A DNA stretch of 64,000 nt from Streptomyces sp. XD-27 (lineage in GTDB: Bacteria; Actinomycetota; Actinomycetes; Streptomycetales; Streptomycetaceae): contig NZ_CP130713.1 in NCBI RefSeq assembly GCF_030553055.1, positions 4,960,001 through 5,024,000 on the forward strand, in the 5' to 3' direction. Each line of letters opens with the position of its first letter. Position 1 is the stretch's first letter. The position numbers and the translations under genes were made by a program. Under the pieces are notes generated by a model, which saw only the letters and a program-made list of their open reading frames with translations, ran no database searches and was not told the origin of the DNA. Shown one piece after another: positions 8,227 to 16,482 of the stretch.

Positions 8227-9491
8227 GCACCACCACCACTGCCACCGCCAGGACCACGGCGACGGCCACCGAGGCCACCACCGCGCAGGGCAAGGGCCTG
8301 CCGCCGGAGGGCGCTCCCGCCCGCAGCCGGGCCCGGGAGATCGAGGGCTACCGCGGGCTCGCCGCGCTGAGTACGGTCCTCTTCCACGTATGGCAGCAGT
8401 ACTTCCGGTACGACGCGGACGGTGCCCACCCACCGGTGGACAACCACTTCCTCGGCTCGCTGATCTCCCTTGAGGTCATCGACCTGTTCTTCGTGCTGTC
8501 CGCCTACCTGCTGGCCCTGTCCTACGCGCGCGCGGCCATCGACGGGGGAACGACCCGGCCCGCCCGCTCGTTCCTGTACCGGCGGGTCGTCCGCATCGTG
8601 CCGCTGTACTTCCTGGCCGTCATGGTCGTCTGGTCGATCCGCAATCCGACCCTTCCCGGAAACTGGTCGGACCTGTTCGAGCACCTGACGTTCACCCACG
8701 TCTGGGACCGGGAGCAGATCTTCTACACCATCGGCCCGACCTGGTCGCTGTCCCTGGAGATCATGTTCTACTTCGCGCTCGTGGTGCTCGGACCGCTGGC
8801 GGTACGCGCCTGCCGGCGGCTGGAGCGGCGCGCCGCCCGGGTGGCCGTGTGCGCCGCGGGCTGCCTGCTGCTGTACGTCGGGCCGCTGGTGTGGATCGCC
8901 GTCGCGCGCTACGGGTTCGAGGTGCCGCACACCGACTGGCCCGTGTACTTCGGCCCGCAGGCCCGGTTCGGCGGGTTCGCGGCGGGCATGGGCCTGGCCG
9001 TCCTGGTGACCGCCCTGAAGGACCGGGCCCGGGTGGGCACGGGTGCGGCCTGGACGCTGCGGCTGACGGCCGTCGCGGGCGCGTACGGCCTGTCGCTGCT
9101 GACCACCGACCCGGAGAACGCCGCGTCGACGTTCTTCCACCCGGCCGCGTCCCTGCTGTGGGCGGTCCTGCTGTTCAGCACGGTCCACGTACGCCGACCG
9201 GAGCGCAGGCGCGGGATGCTGACCTCCCGCTGGCTCACCGGCGTCGGGCTGGTCAGCTACAGCCTGTTCATCTGGCACGAGCCGGTCATGCTCGAACTCG
9301 ACAGGGCCGGACTGCTCCCGGCGAGCCAGGCGGGCTATCCGCTGGCCACGCTGATCGTGCTGCTGGTGGCGCTGCCCGTGGCGGGCTTGAGCTACTGGGT
9401 GGTGGAGTACCCGACCGGCATGCTCGGCAAGCTCAAGGACTACCGCGGCAGGCCGCGCGACTTCTACGCGGAGGCGAAACCGGCGCGGTGA
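8223..9491 (+). CDS. acyltransferase-3 family membrane protein (OafA/YrhL type)
   Basis: A 422-residue multi-pass protein. After a Thr/Ala-rich leader of about 35 residues comes REIEGYRGLAALSTVLFHVW, the typical first segment with the conserved His of acyltransferase-3 proteins, followed by about ten hydrophobic helices and RSFLYRRVVRIVPLYFLAV. Family members transfer acetyl or other acyl groups to sugars of surface polysaccharides. Its GTG start overlaps the stop of the glycosyltransferase gene (GTGA), so it is translationally coupled and probably decorates the polymer made by that enzyme. It is followed by a strong terminator. Confidence 0.85.
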   Translation: MSTTTTATARTTATATEATTAQGKGLPPEGAPARSRAREIEGYRGLAALSTVLFHVWQQYFRYDADGAHPPVDNHFLGSLISLEVIDLFFVLSAYLLALSYARAAIDGGTTRPARSFLYRRVVRIVPLYFLAVMVVWSIRNPTLPGNWSDLFEHLTFTHVWDREQIFYTIGPTWSLSLEIMFYFALVVLGPLAVRACRRLERRAARVAVCAAGCLLLYVGPLVWIAVARYGFEVPHTDWPVYFGPQARFGGFAAGMGLAVLVTALKDRARVGTGAAWTLRLTAVAGAYGLSLLTTDPENAASTFFHPAASLLWAVLLFSTVHVRRPERRRGMLTSRWLTGVGLVSYSLFIWHEPVMLELDRAGLLPASQAGYPLATLIVLLVALPVAGLSYWVVEYPTGMLGKLKDYRGRPRDFYAEAKPAR

Positions 9492-9496
9492 CGGAG

Positions 9497-9532
9497 AGGG
9501 GCCGGTCCGGACACCTGCCCGGACCGGCCCCT
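9497..9532. terminator. hairpin terminator after the acyltransferase gene
   Basis: A 14-bp perfect stem (AGGGGCCGGTCCGG and its complement) with an 8-base loop, starting 5 bases after the stop codon. It ends the two-gene glycosyltransferase operon. Confidence 0.8.
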
Positions 9533-9562
9533 TCCGCCCGCAATGGCAGACAAGATGGGCGC

Positions 9563-10150
9563 ATGAGACACATAGGCAAGCTTCTGCCACTGCTCCTGCT
9601 GCCCCTGGCGCTGACCGCCTGTGGGACGGAGACGAGCGCCGCGGCCGCCGACGGGTTCGACCGCGCGGAACTGGAGGCCCGCGCGAGGGCGCTGGGCACC
9701 GAGCTGGACATGGTGTACGTCACCGACATCCCCGGCTACAAGGTCGCGCCCCAGTCCGTCGGCGTCATCGGCGACCACGGCTTCGGCAGCTTCTACGTCG
9801 ACTCCGGCAGCGGGCGGATCGAGCTGCGGGTGGACGAGCGCAGGGGCGCGCCCACCGGCGAGCGGGACGGCGAGAGCTGGTACAGCGCGGAAGGGGGGAC
9901 CCATGAGTACGTGCGCGAGGACGGCGGGCGGGTCATCAGCCTCTCCGCCGACCAGGACGACGTCACCCGCGACACCCTCCGCAAGGCCGTCGAGCAGGCG
10001 CATCAGGCCGACGACGACGAGCTGGCCGAGGTCCTGCCCCCGGTGCGGAACGGCGGCGGGCAGGGCGGCACCGAGCGCGGCGACCTGCCGGCGACGGGCG
10101 ACGGCGCGCCGCAGGACCCGCCGGGGTTCACCGAGGGCACGAGCGGCTGA
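9563..10150 (+). CDS. small lipoprotein, function unknown
   Basis: A 195-residue protein starting MRHIGKLLPLLLLPLALTAC: a basic N-region, a hydrophobic stretch and a lipobox LTAC, so it should be lipidated on Cys20 and held on the outer face of the membrane. The remainder is acidic (SADQDDVTRDTLRKAVEQAH) and ends in a Gly/Pro-rich tail. It contains LPATGDG, but with no hydrophobic segment or basic tail after it, so this is not a sortase signal. It lies between a terminator and the convergent glycerol kinase gene, so it is probably a single-gene unit. No family recognised. Confidence 0.75.
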   Translation: MRHIGKLLPLLLLPLALTACGTETSAAAADGFDRAELEARARALGTELDMVYVTDIPGYKVAPQSVGVIGDHGFGSFYVDSGSGRIELRVDERRGAPTGERDGESWYSAEGGTHEYVREDGGRVISLSADQDDVTRDTLRKAVEQAHQADDDELAEVLPPVRNGGGQGGTERGDLPATGDGAPQDPPGFTEGTSG

Positions 10151-10194
10151 CCCGCGGGCGGCCGGACCGGTGTCGGAAGCGCGGCCGCCGCCGG

Positions 10195-11712
10195 TCAGGT
10201 GACCTTCACCCAGTCCAGGCTCCGCTCCACGGCCCGCTTCCACCCCTCGTACCCCTCCGCACGCCGCTCCTCGCTCCACTGCGGCTGCCACCGCTTCGAC
10301 TCCTGCCAGTGGGACCGCAGTTCATCGGTGTCCTGCCAGAATCCGGTGGCCAGCCCGGCGGCGTAGGCGGCGCCCAGCGCGGTGGTCTCGGGGACCACGG
10401 GACGGCTGACCGGCACCCCCAGGACGTCGGCCTGGATCTGCATGCACAGGTCGTTGGCCGTCACTCCGCCGTCCACCTTCAGGACGTCCAGGTGCACGCC
10501 GGAGTCCCGCTCCATGGCCTCCACCACGTCCCGGCTCTGGTAGCAGATCGCCTCCAGGGTGGCCCGCGCGAGGTGGGCGCCGGTGTTGTAGCGGGCCAGG
10601 CCCACGATCGCGCCACGGGCGTCGGACCGCCAGTACGGGGCGAACAGCCCGGAGAAGGCGGGCACGAAGTACATGCCGCCGTTGTCCTCGACCGAACCGG
10701 CCAGCCGCTCGCTCTCCGCCGCGTCGTTGATGATCTTCAGCTGGTCCCTGAGCCACTGCACGGCGGCGCCGGTGACGGCGATGGAGCCCTCCAGGGCGTA
10801 GACGGCGGGACTGCCGTCGAACTGGTACGCCACGGTCGTCAGCAGCCCGTACCGGGAACGGACCAGCTCGGTGCCGGTGTTGAGGACGAGGAAGTTCCCG
10901 GTGCCGTAGGTGTTCTTCGCCTCGCCGGGGGCGAAGCAGACCTGTCCGACGGTCGCCGCCTGCTGGTCGCCCAGGACGCCCGCGATGGGGATGGCGGCGC
11001 GCAGCGGCCGGGAGGTGCGGGCCTGGCCGAAGGCGTCGGGGTGGGCGGACGGGTGGATGGCGGGCAGCATCGCGTGCGGGATCCCGAAGAGGCCGAGCAG
11101 TTCGTCGTCCCAGTCCAGGGTCTCCAGGTCCATCAGCATGGTGCGGCTGGCGTTCGTCACGTCCGTGGCGTGCACGCCGCCGTCCGGGCCACCGGTGAGG
11201 TTCCACAGCACCCACGCGTCGGTGTTGCCGAAGAGCGCGTGGCCGCGCTCGGCGGCCTCGCGGAGGCCGTCCACGTTCTCCAGCAGCCACTGGATCTTGC
11301 CGCCGGAGAAGTAGGTGGCGGGCGGCAGCCCGGTCTTGCGGCGGATGACGTCCCCGTACCCGTCGCGTTCGAGGGCGGCGGCGATGCGGTCGGTGCGGGT
11401 GTCCTGCCAGACGATGGCGTTGTGGTACGGGCGGCCGGTCCTGGGGTCCCAGACGACGGTCGTCTCCCGCTGGTTGGTGATGCCGATCGCCGCCAGGTCG
11501 GCGGCGGACAGGTCGCAGTCGCGCATGGCGTTCTGCATCACCGTGTTCGTGCGCTCCCAGATCTCCACCGGATCGTGCTCGACCCAGCCGGAGCGGGGCA
11601 GGATCTGGCGGTGTTCGAGCTGGTGCCGGGCGACCTCGCTGCCGTCGTGGTCGAAGATCATGAACCGGGTGCTGGTGGTGCCCTGGTCCACCGCGCCGAC
11701 GAAGTCGGGCAT
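10195..11712 (-). CDS. glpK: glycerol kinase
   Basis: A 505-residue FGGY-family kinase that phosphorylates glycerol to sn-glycerol 3-phosphate in the cytoplasm. It opens [20 protein letters not shown] (phosphate-binding loop). [10 protein letters not shown] is the substrate-side motif. [15 protein letters not shown] and the C-terminal [20 protein letters not shown] are typical of GlpK. Full length for the family (about 500). The longer open frame upstream only reads through the intergenic repeat; ATG at 11712 is preceded by GGAGGGAGCAGCG. It lies 80 bp downstream of glpF, in the same direction, as an uptake-and-phosphorylation pair. glpD is not adjacent. Confidence 0.95.
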   Translation of the reverse strand: MPDFVGAVDQGTTSTRFMIFDHDGSEVARHQLEHRQILPRSGWVEHDPVEIWERTNTVMQNAMRDCDLSAADLAAIGITNQRETTVVWDPRTGRPYHNAIVWQDTRTDRIAAALERDGYGDVIRRKTGLPPATYFSGGKIQWLLENVDGLREAAERGHALFGNTDAWVLWNLTGGPDGGVHATDVTNASRTMLMDLETLDWDDELLGLFGIPHAMLPAIHPSAHPDAFGQARTSRPLRAAIPIAGVLGDQQAATVGQVCFAPGEAKNTYGTGNFLVLNTGTELVRSRYGLLTTVAYQFDGSPAVYALEGSIAVTGAAVQWLRDQLKIINDAAESERLAGSVEDNGGMYFVPAFSGLFAPYWRSDARGAIVGLARYNTGAHLARATLEAICYQSRDVVEAMERDSGVHLDVLKVDGGVTANDLCMQIQADVLGVPVSRPVVPETTALGAAYAAGLATGFWQDTDELRSHWQESKRWQPQWSEERRAEGYEGWKRAVERSLDWVKVT

Positions 11713-11743
11713 CGCTGCTCCCTCCGCTCCCTGGGGTCTCGTG

Positions 11744-11815
11744 CTCGGGCTTCGTCGAGGCGGGGGCCTCGGGCTTCGTCGAGGCTGCGGCCTCAGGATT
11801 CGTCGAGGCGGGGCG
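11744..11815. repeat. three tandem 24-bp units across the glpF stop codon
   Basis: Units at 11744-11767, 11768-11791 and 11792-11815, each starting CTCGGGCTTCGTCGAGG or a close variant. The last unit contains the final codons and stop of glpF; the other two are extra copies running into the glpF-glpK gap. Confidence 0.9.
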
Positions 11816-12644
11816 TCTCGCCCACTTCCTGCTGCCGGGGCACCGGGAGGTACCGACTGACGACGGCCTTGTAGAACGCGGCGCCGACGACTCCGCCGAC
11901 CAACGGGCCGACGATGGGCACCCAGAAGTACAGATCGCCGTCCTGATCTCGCCAGGCCTCGCCGTACCCGGTGATGAAGCTGGCCAGCCGGGGCCCGAAG
12001 TCGCGGGCGGGGTTGATGGCGTACCCGGCGTCGGCGCCCCACGCCATGCCGATCGCCACGACGATGAGCCCGATGACGAACGGGGCGAGGTTGGCGGTCG
12101 GGGCCGTGTTGGCCACGTCGGTGACGGCGAAGACCAGCAGCACGAGGATCGCGGTCCCGATCACCTGGTCGCGCAGGGCGCCCCACTCGCTGACGGGCAG
12201 CACCCCGTTGCCGGGCAGGGTGGAGAAGACCCCCTGAGTGGCGATGGTGTGCCCCGGGTCGGCGGCGGCCAGGGCCTCGGTGTAGTTCCACCGCACCAGC
12301 AGCGCGGCGACGAAGGCGCCGGCGGTCTGCGCCACGGCGTAGGGCGCCACCTTGCGCCAGGGGAACCCCTTGAACGCCGCGAGGGCGAGGGTGACCGCCG
12401 GGTTGATGTGGGCGCCGCTGAGCCGGGCGGCGACGTAGATTCCGAGAGTGACGCCGAGCCCCCAGGCCCAGGCGATGCTGTCGTGGTCGCCCAGCCCGCC
12501 GTCGGTCAGCGCCCCACCGGCCACCACTTGGGCGACCACGCCGCAGCCGAAGAGGATGAGCACCATCGTCCCGGCGAACTCCGCGGCCAGTTCCCCGACC
12601 AGCCCCGAGCGCCGCGCCCGCGTCTTGTCAGCCATGTCCACCAT
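11793..12644 (-). CDS. glpF: glycerol facilitator (aquaglyceroporin)
   Basis: A MIP-family channel of about 283 residues with six membrane helices. Both NPA boxes are present: [11 protein letters not shown] and [13 protein letters not shown]. The Asp after the second NPAR is the mark of glycerol facilitators rather than water channels. It lets glycerol diffuse in for capture by GlpK, encoded next. Start ATG at 12644 (MVDMADKTR) is preferred; 12635 is a close alternative, and neither has a strong ribosome site. The last codons form the third unit of a tandem repeat. A perfect palindrome sits upstream. Confidence 0.93.
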   Translation of the reverse strand: MVDMADKTRARRSGLVGELAAEFAGTMVLILFGCGVVAQVVAGGALTDGGLGDHDSIAWAWGLGVTLGIYVAARLSGAHINPAVTLALAAFKGFPWRKVAPYAVAQTAGAFVAALLVRWNYTEALAAADPGHTIATQGVFSTLPGNGVLPVSEWGALRDQVIGTAILVLLVFAVTDVANTAPTANLAPFVIGLIVVAIGMAWGADAGYAINPARDFGPRLASFITGYGEAWRDQDGDLYFWVPIVGPLVGGVVGAAFYKAVVSRYLPVPRQQEVGETPRLDES

Positions 12645-12695
12645 CGTGTGGCGACAGTTCGTGGACCGCGCGCGGTGTACGACCGTACGGGGAGG

Positions 12696-12709
12696 CGTAC
12701 GGCCGTACG
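12696..12709. promoter_or_regulatory. palindrome upstream of glpF, candidate operator
   Basis: CGTACGGCCGTACG, a perfect 14-bp palindrome 52 bp upstream of the glpF start, with a further CCGTACGG copy at 12683-12690. Glycerol operons in Streptomyces are controlled by the IclR-type GylR. No such gene is in view, so the binder is unknown. Confidence 0.4.
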
Positions 12710-12905
12710 GGGGCACGTGGTCCCGGCCCCCTTCCGGCCCGCCTTACCACGGCTGATGCCGTGACGACCGAACTTTCGTCATGGCATAAGCCAGACTGAC
12801 GATGATTTATGCGTATCCATCAGATGAAATGCCCTTGCTGTAGTACGGTCTCACCTCCTCGGCCCACTTCCTTGGCCCACCTCCTCGCCCTCGCCAGTCC
12901 ACCGG

Positions 12906-13772
12906 ATGGGACCCCCCTCTGTGACCACGCCCCCGATCCAGCCGGTCCGATCGCCTCGGCTCACCTCCCCTCGGTTCACCTCCCCTCGGTTCACGTCGCC
13001 TCGGCTCACCACGCCTCGGCTCACCTCGGCCCGGTTCATCTCCTGCCACAGCGTGCTGGATCTGGACGCGCGCCATCCGCTCGCCCAACGCGCCGTTGTC
13101 GACCCCCGCCTCATGCACCGCACGGTCATGTCCGGCTTCTACGGCTGGGCCGAACCGGACGGCCCCGACCCCCGCGCCCAGATGGGCATCCTCACCGCCT
13201 GGGCCCTCGACCCGCGCACGAACACGGTGCGCGTCGTCGTCCAGTCCCGCGTACAGCCGGACTGGACGTCCCTCCCCAGTCGGGCGCTGGCCAGGGAGGC
13301 CACCCTGCTGCCCGTCGACATGCGCGTGCACCGGGGCGACGTCCTCTCCTTCCGCACGGTCGTCAGCCCGGTCCGCGACCGGGAGCTGTGGCAGGACACC
13401 CCGCAGGGCCGCCGCCCGACCCGCCTCCGGGTCGCGGACACCACCGCGAGGTACGCCCGCGAGTGGTTCGCCGAGCGCCTCCAGCCCGCCTGCGGCGCCC
13501 CCGTCGGCCGCGACGGCGTCCGCCGGATCGGCGCCACCGGCGACCCCTTGGCCATGACGGTCCGTATGCTCCCGAAGCTCACCCTCGGCGACTGCCACCG
13601 CGGCAGGGCACTCGCCCGCGCCGAGATCCGCGGCACCCTCACGGTCACCGACCCCGCGGCCTTCACCCACGCCCTGGAGGCGGGCATCGGCCCGGGACGG
13701 GCGTACGGGGCGGGACTGCTGCTCGTACGGCGGCGGGACGGGGCGCCGGGTGCGCACGGCGCGCTGGCGTGA
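12906..13772 (+). CDS. orphan Cas6e/Cse3-like CRISPR RNA endoribonuclease
   Basis: About 288 residues. HPLAQRAVVDPRLMHRTVMS matches the N-terminal region of Cas6e, where the His of the LMHRTVM motif is the catalytic residue. The C-terminal EAGIGPGRAYGAGLLLVRR is the glycine-rich loop that closes the second ferredoxin-like fold and binds repeat RNA. Cas6e normally cuts pre-crRNA in type I-E systems and stays with Cascade. Here it stands alone: its neighbours are glpF and a WYL regulator, and no other cas gene or CRISPR array is in the window. The N-terminus is lengthened by six copies of a (S/T)PR(L/F)T repeat. Possible starts are ATG 12906 and GTG 12921. Confidence 0.75.
   Translation: MGPPSVTTPPIQPVRSPRLTSPRFTSPRFTSPRLTTPRLTSARFISCHSVLDLDARHPLAQRAVVDPRLMHRTVMSGFYGWAEPDGPDPRAQMGILTAWALDPRTNTVRVVVQSRVQPDWTSLPSRALAREATLLPVDMRVHRGDVLSFRTVVSPVRDRELWQDTPQGRRPTRLRVADTTARYAREWFAERLQPACGAPVGRDGVRRIGATGDPLAMTVRMLPKLTLGDCHRGRALARAEIRGTLTVTDPAAFTHALEAGIGPGRAYGAGLLLVRRRDGAPGAHGALA
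12951..13040. repeat. six tandem 15-bp units at the 5' end of the Cas6e-like gene
   Basis: Units start at 12951, 12966, 12981, 12996, 13011 and 13026, of the form TCSCCTCGGYTCACC. They stay in frame and encode a Ser/Thr-Pro-Arg-Leu/Phe-Thr pentapeptide that runs into the first strand (ARFISCHSV). Confidence 0.9.
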
Positions 13773-13774
13773 GG

Positions 13775-13870
13775 GAGAAGAGCCGGTCCCGGAGTGAAGA
13801 GAGAAGGGCCGGTCCCGAAGTGACAGGGAGAAGGCTCAGTCCCGGAGTGAAGGGCTCACGCCCGGAGTGA
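13775..13870. repeat. about four imperfect 20-27-bp units at the 3' end of the WYL gene
   Basis: The core TCCCGGAGTGA recurs at about 13787, 13840 and 13860, with a diverged TCCCGAAGTGA at about 13813, most copies preceded by GAGAAG. The final copy contains the last codons and stop of the WYL gene; the rest fill the gap to the Cas6e-like gene. Confidence 0.8.
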
Positions 13871-14566
13871 GCGGAGCGTCTCCGCACGGCGGACGCGGGC
13901 CGCCAGGTCGCGGTCGAGTTCGGCGATGGCGCGGGCGGGGCTCGGTTCTCCGGTGAGCTCGGCGGCGCGGACGCGGTCCAGGCGGAAGCCGCGTCCGGCG
14001 CGGCGGCTGCGGCACCAGCCGATCAGGTACCAGGAACCCTCGGCGGCGAGCAGTCCGCCCGGCTCGACCTCGCGTTCGCTCTCCTGGCCGTCCGCGTCGA
14101 CGTACCGGATCCACAGCACCTTCCCCTCCGCCACGGCCCGTTCGACGGCGGTCAGCGCGCCGGGCGCGGTCCGCGAGGGCAGTACGTGGATCAGCCCGGT
14201 GAGCGCGCGGACCTCCTCGGCGGTGGACTCGCCGAGAGCGGCGGCGAGTTTGCGCATCGCGCTCCGGCCGGCGGCCGAGAACGGGGTGGTGTCCTCGGCG
14301 CCGGCGAGCGCGGTGGCCACGGCGAGTGCCTCGGCGGCCGTGAGGTTGACCGGCGGCAGGCTGGTCCTGCGGTCGATGAACCAACCGCCCCGCCGCCCGG
14401 CCTCGGCCCGTACGGGCACCCCGCTCTCCAAGAGGGCCTGGAGGTCGCGCTGGACGGTGCGCCGGGACACCTCGAACCTGGCCGCGAGCCAGCCGACGGT
14501 ACGGGGGCGGGGCGCGACGGCCCGGAGCTCTTCGACCAGGGCGTAGAGGCGTTCGGTGCGATTCAT
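13856..14566 (-). CDS. WYL-domain (YafY-type) transcriptional regulator
   Basis: A 236-residue protein with a DeoR-like N-terminal helix-turn-helix (RTVGWLAARFEVSRRTVQRD, about residues 22-41) and a WYL-type ligand domain (VLWIRYVDADGQ near residue 150, with SWYLIGWCRSRR after it). WYL proteins sense a ligand and activate or repress nearby genes. It is 26 bp downstream of the hydrolase gene on the same strand, so the two probably form an operon, or the regulator controls the hydrolase. Its 3' end is one unit of a tandem repeat. Full length for the family. Confidence 0.88.
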   Translation of the reverse strand: MNRTERLYALVEELRAVAPRPRTVGWLAARFEVSRRTVQRDLQALLESGVPVRAEAGRRGGWFIDRRTSLPPVNLTAAEALAVATALAGAEDTTPFSAAGRSAMRKLAAALGESTAEEVRALTGLIHVLPSRTAPGALTAVERAVAEGKVLWIRYVDADGQESEREVEPGGLLAAEGSWYLIGWCRSRRAGRGFRLDRVRAAELTGEPSPARAIAELDRDLAARVRRAETLRSLRA

Positions 14567-14592
14567 GACGGCGTAAGGCTAACGGCGTAAAG

Positions 14593-15669
14593 CTAGGCGA
14601 GGGCCCTCCGCAGGAACGCTTCCTGGGCGGCCAGTTCGCGGCGGGCGACGGTGGTCGGGGCGAGCGTGAAGCCGTGCCACCCCTCCGCGACGATCTCCAG
14701 CTCGACGGGGTTCCCGGCGGCCCGCCAGCGGGCGGCCATGAACAGGGTGTCGTCGAGTACGGGATCGGCGGTGCCGACGGTGAACCGGGCCAGGGGGAGT
14801 CCGCCGAGGTCGGCATGGAGCGGGGAGATGTCCGGATCCAGGCGCTCGGCGGGGCCGAGGCCCGGCAGCAACTGCTCGCGGAACCACGTGAGAATCGGCC
14901 TGTTGATGAGCAGGTTGCGGTCGCCCGCGCGCCGCGCGCTGGGAGTTCCCAAGGCCAAATCGTAGGAGCCGAAAGAGAGTTGGGCGGCAAGGAACCTGTC
15001 GGCCGGCGCGACCGCGTGCCGGTCGCGCAACCGCAGCAGCGTGGTGACGGACAGTCGGGCGCCGTGCGACTCCCCGCCGATCAGCAGCCGCTCGGTGCCG
15101 AACTCGGCGCCGGCCCGGTCCAGCAGCCACAGGGCGGCCTGCTCGGCGTCGTCGGCGCCCGCCGGATAGGGGTGCTCGGGGGCCAGCCGGTACTCGACAC
15201 TGACCACGGCGACCCCCACGTGGTGCGCCAGGTCGCGCAGCCGGACGTCCTGCCCGTCGGCGGAGCCGATCACCCCTCCGCCGCCGTGGAAGTGCAGGAA
15301 CACCCCGCCCGGCTGACGGTCCTCGGGCGGGGTGAGGACCCGCAGCCGCACGCGGTGACCGGACGGCGCGGTGACCGTACGCCAGGCGGCCTCCGGAAGC
15401 AGCGCGACAGCCGGGAACCCGCCACCGCCCGCCCGACGCAGGGCCCGGGCTGCCGGAGGGTCGTCCTGCACGTGCAGCGGGATCTCGCGGTCGAGCAGCC
15501 GCTCCAGGTGGTCGTTGGCGGCCCGGGTCTCGGCCAACTCGGCGGGGTCGAGCCCGGTGGTGGCGATGGAGTGGGCGGCGGGTGCGGCGTATGCGGTGGA
15601 TTCGGCGGGCGAAGTGGGTGCGGTGGATTCAGTGGACGCGGTGGATTCGGTGGAGTGCGCGGTGTTCAT
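14593..15669 (-). CDS. alpha/beta hydrolase, HSL-like esterase
   Basis: A 358-residue hydrolase of the hormone-sensitive-lipase type. HFHGGGGVIGSADGQD is the oxyanion-hole motif (near residue 125), GGESHGARL the nucleophile elbow with catalytic Ser, TADPVLDDT carries the acid and EGWHGF the His. It should cleave small esters in the cytoplasm. The first 35 residues are low-complexity Ser/Thr/Glu (STESTASTEST) and come from a DNA repeat; the family core starts near ELAETRAANDHL, so the true start may lie later. It is upstream of, and co-directional with, the WYL regulator. Confidence 0.85.
   Translation of the reverse strand: MNTAHSTESTASTESTAPTSPAESTAYAAPAAHSIATTGLDPAELAETRAANDHLERLLDREIPLHVQDDPPAARALRRAGGGGFPAVALLPEAAWRTVTAPSGHRVRLRVLTPPEDRQPGGVFLHFHGGGGVIGSADGQDVRLRDLAHHVGVAVVSVEYRLAPEHPYPAGADDAEQAALWLLDRAGAEFGTERLLIGGESHGARLSVTTLLRLRDRHAVAPADRFLAAQLSFGSYDLALGTPSARRAGDRNLLINRPILTWFREQLLPGLGPAERLDPDISPLHADLGGLPLARFTVGTADPVLDDTLFMAARWRAAGNPVELEIVAEGWHGFTLAPTTVARRELAAQEAFLRRALA
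15594..15657. repeat. three tandem units at the 5' end of the hydrolase gene
   Basis: GCGGTGGATTC begins units at 15594, 15621 and 15639 (27, 18 and about 19 bp). All keep the reading frame and encode the STES-type leader. Confidence 0.8.
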
Positions 15670-15928
15670 GCGACCACGGTCGTGCGGGCCCGCGACACCG
15701 TGATGTCACCGTTCTGCCGTGAACTGGACCACACGGTGCCCGGGGCGGGCTCCCTGACCGCGTATGGCAAGGTATGCCGACGACTCGCGCCGACCGGCCT
15801 CGCAAGGGAGTCCGGCCCGCGGCTGCTTCCCGGGTACGGGCCCCGCAGCGGCGCCCGGGGAGCCGGACCGCCGCATGCCGGACGGGGGCATCCCGGCCCG
15901 GTCCACGCCCGATCTTCCAGGAGTACCC

Positions 15929-16363
15929 GTGAACGGAAAGCGCCGAAGACTGCTGCTGGCCACCGTCGACCCCATGCTCGAGCCCGGGGAGCAGGTCGAG
16001 GTGGCGACCATAGTGAACCTGAGTTCCGTCTCCGTACGCCGGACGGCGGCGTTCGCGGCAGCCTCGGCGATCATGAGCGCCGGTGCGATGGCAGTGATCC
16101 CGGCGCCGACCCCCATGTACCTGGCGATGACCGACCGTCGCCTCTTCATCTTCCGGGCGAACCCGACGTTCGCCCGCCCGGAGGAGCTCCTGATGACGAT
16201 TCCGCGCACCGGTCTCGTCCGCTCGGAGATCAAGGAGCGCCTGCTCAACTCGTCCTTCGTCGTCTCCTCGCCGGACAGCGACCAGGGTCTGAAGATCATC
16301 TTCCCCCTGATCGGCCGCAAGGACCGAGACGCGGTAGCGGCCGCCCTGCCCCTGGCCGCCTGA
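15929..16363 (+). CDS. small PH-like domain protein, function unknown
   Basis: A 144-residue protein. MYLAMTDRRLFIFRAN followed by a regular beta pattern (KERLLNSSFVVSS, GLKIIFPLIGRKDRDAV) resembles bacterial pleckstrin-homology-like domains that read YLALTDRRLLLF. One hydrophobic stretch (TAAFAAASAIMSAGAMAVI) could insert in the membrane. The GTG start at 15929 has AGGAG at ideal spacing, so the longer open frame upstream is rejected. No functional partner is evident. An integrase-tail relic begins 26 bp after the stop. Confidence 0.7.
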   Translation: MNGKRRRLLLATVDPMLEPGEQVEVATIVNLSSVSVRRTAAFAAASAIMSAGAMAVIPAPTPMYLAMTDRRLFIFRANPTFARPEELLMTIPRTGLVRSEIKERLLNSSFVVSSPDSDQGLKIIFPLIGRKDRDAVAAALPLAA

Positions 16364-16388
16364 CAGCCCCCGCCCGGGGCACCGGCAC

Positions 16389-16472
16389 GCCACGGGAACC
16401 CGCCGAACCCACGGCAGCCACCACCTCTGATGACGCGTCCGCACACGCACACGCACCGCACACGCAAACGAC
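16389..16472 (+). pseudogene. relic of a tyrosine-integrase C-terminal tail
   Basis: About 84 bp closely match the last codons of the decayed integrase at 28981-29711. Both contain CCACGGCAGCCACC, then GACGC(G/A)TCC, then CGCACACGCAAACG-type sequence, and both read as a Thr/Ala/His-rich tail ending HTQT or RTQT. Nothing else of the integrase and no attachment site is left here. It indicates that an element of the same family once lay at or near this spot. Confidence 0.65.
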
Positions 16473-16482
16473 GCTGTCGCCC

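Noticed and set aside
5350..8433. 1027-codon open frame on the minus strand
   Set aside because: It is the antisense of the glycosyltransferase gene. High GC keeps reverse frames open; the translation is low-complexity with no domain.
10099..10119. LPATG-like motif in the lipoprotein as a sortase signal
   Set aside because: No hydrophobic segment or basic end follows; the protein already has a lipobox.
12951..13040. CRISPR array beside the Cas6e-like gene
   Set aside because: The units are 15 bp, directly adjacent and in frame, with no spacers. The repeats at 13775-13870 also lack spacers.
12807..13757. Minus-strand frame over the Cas6e-like gene
   Set aside because: The GGEPRR-type repeats are the reverse of the 15-bp DNA repeat; the plus strand has the conserved Cas6e motifs.
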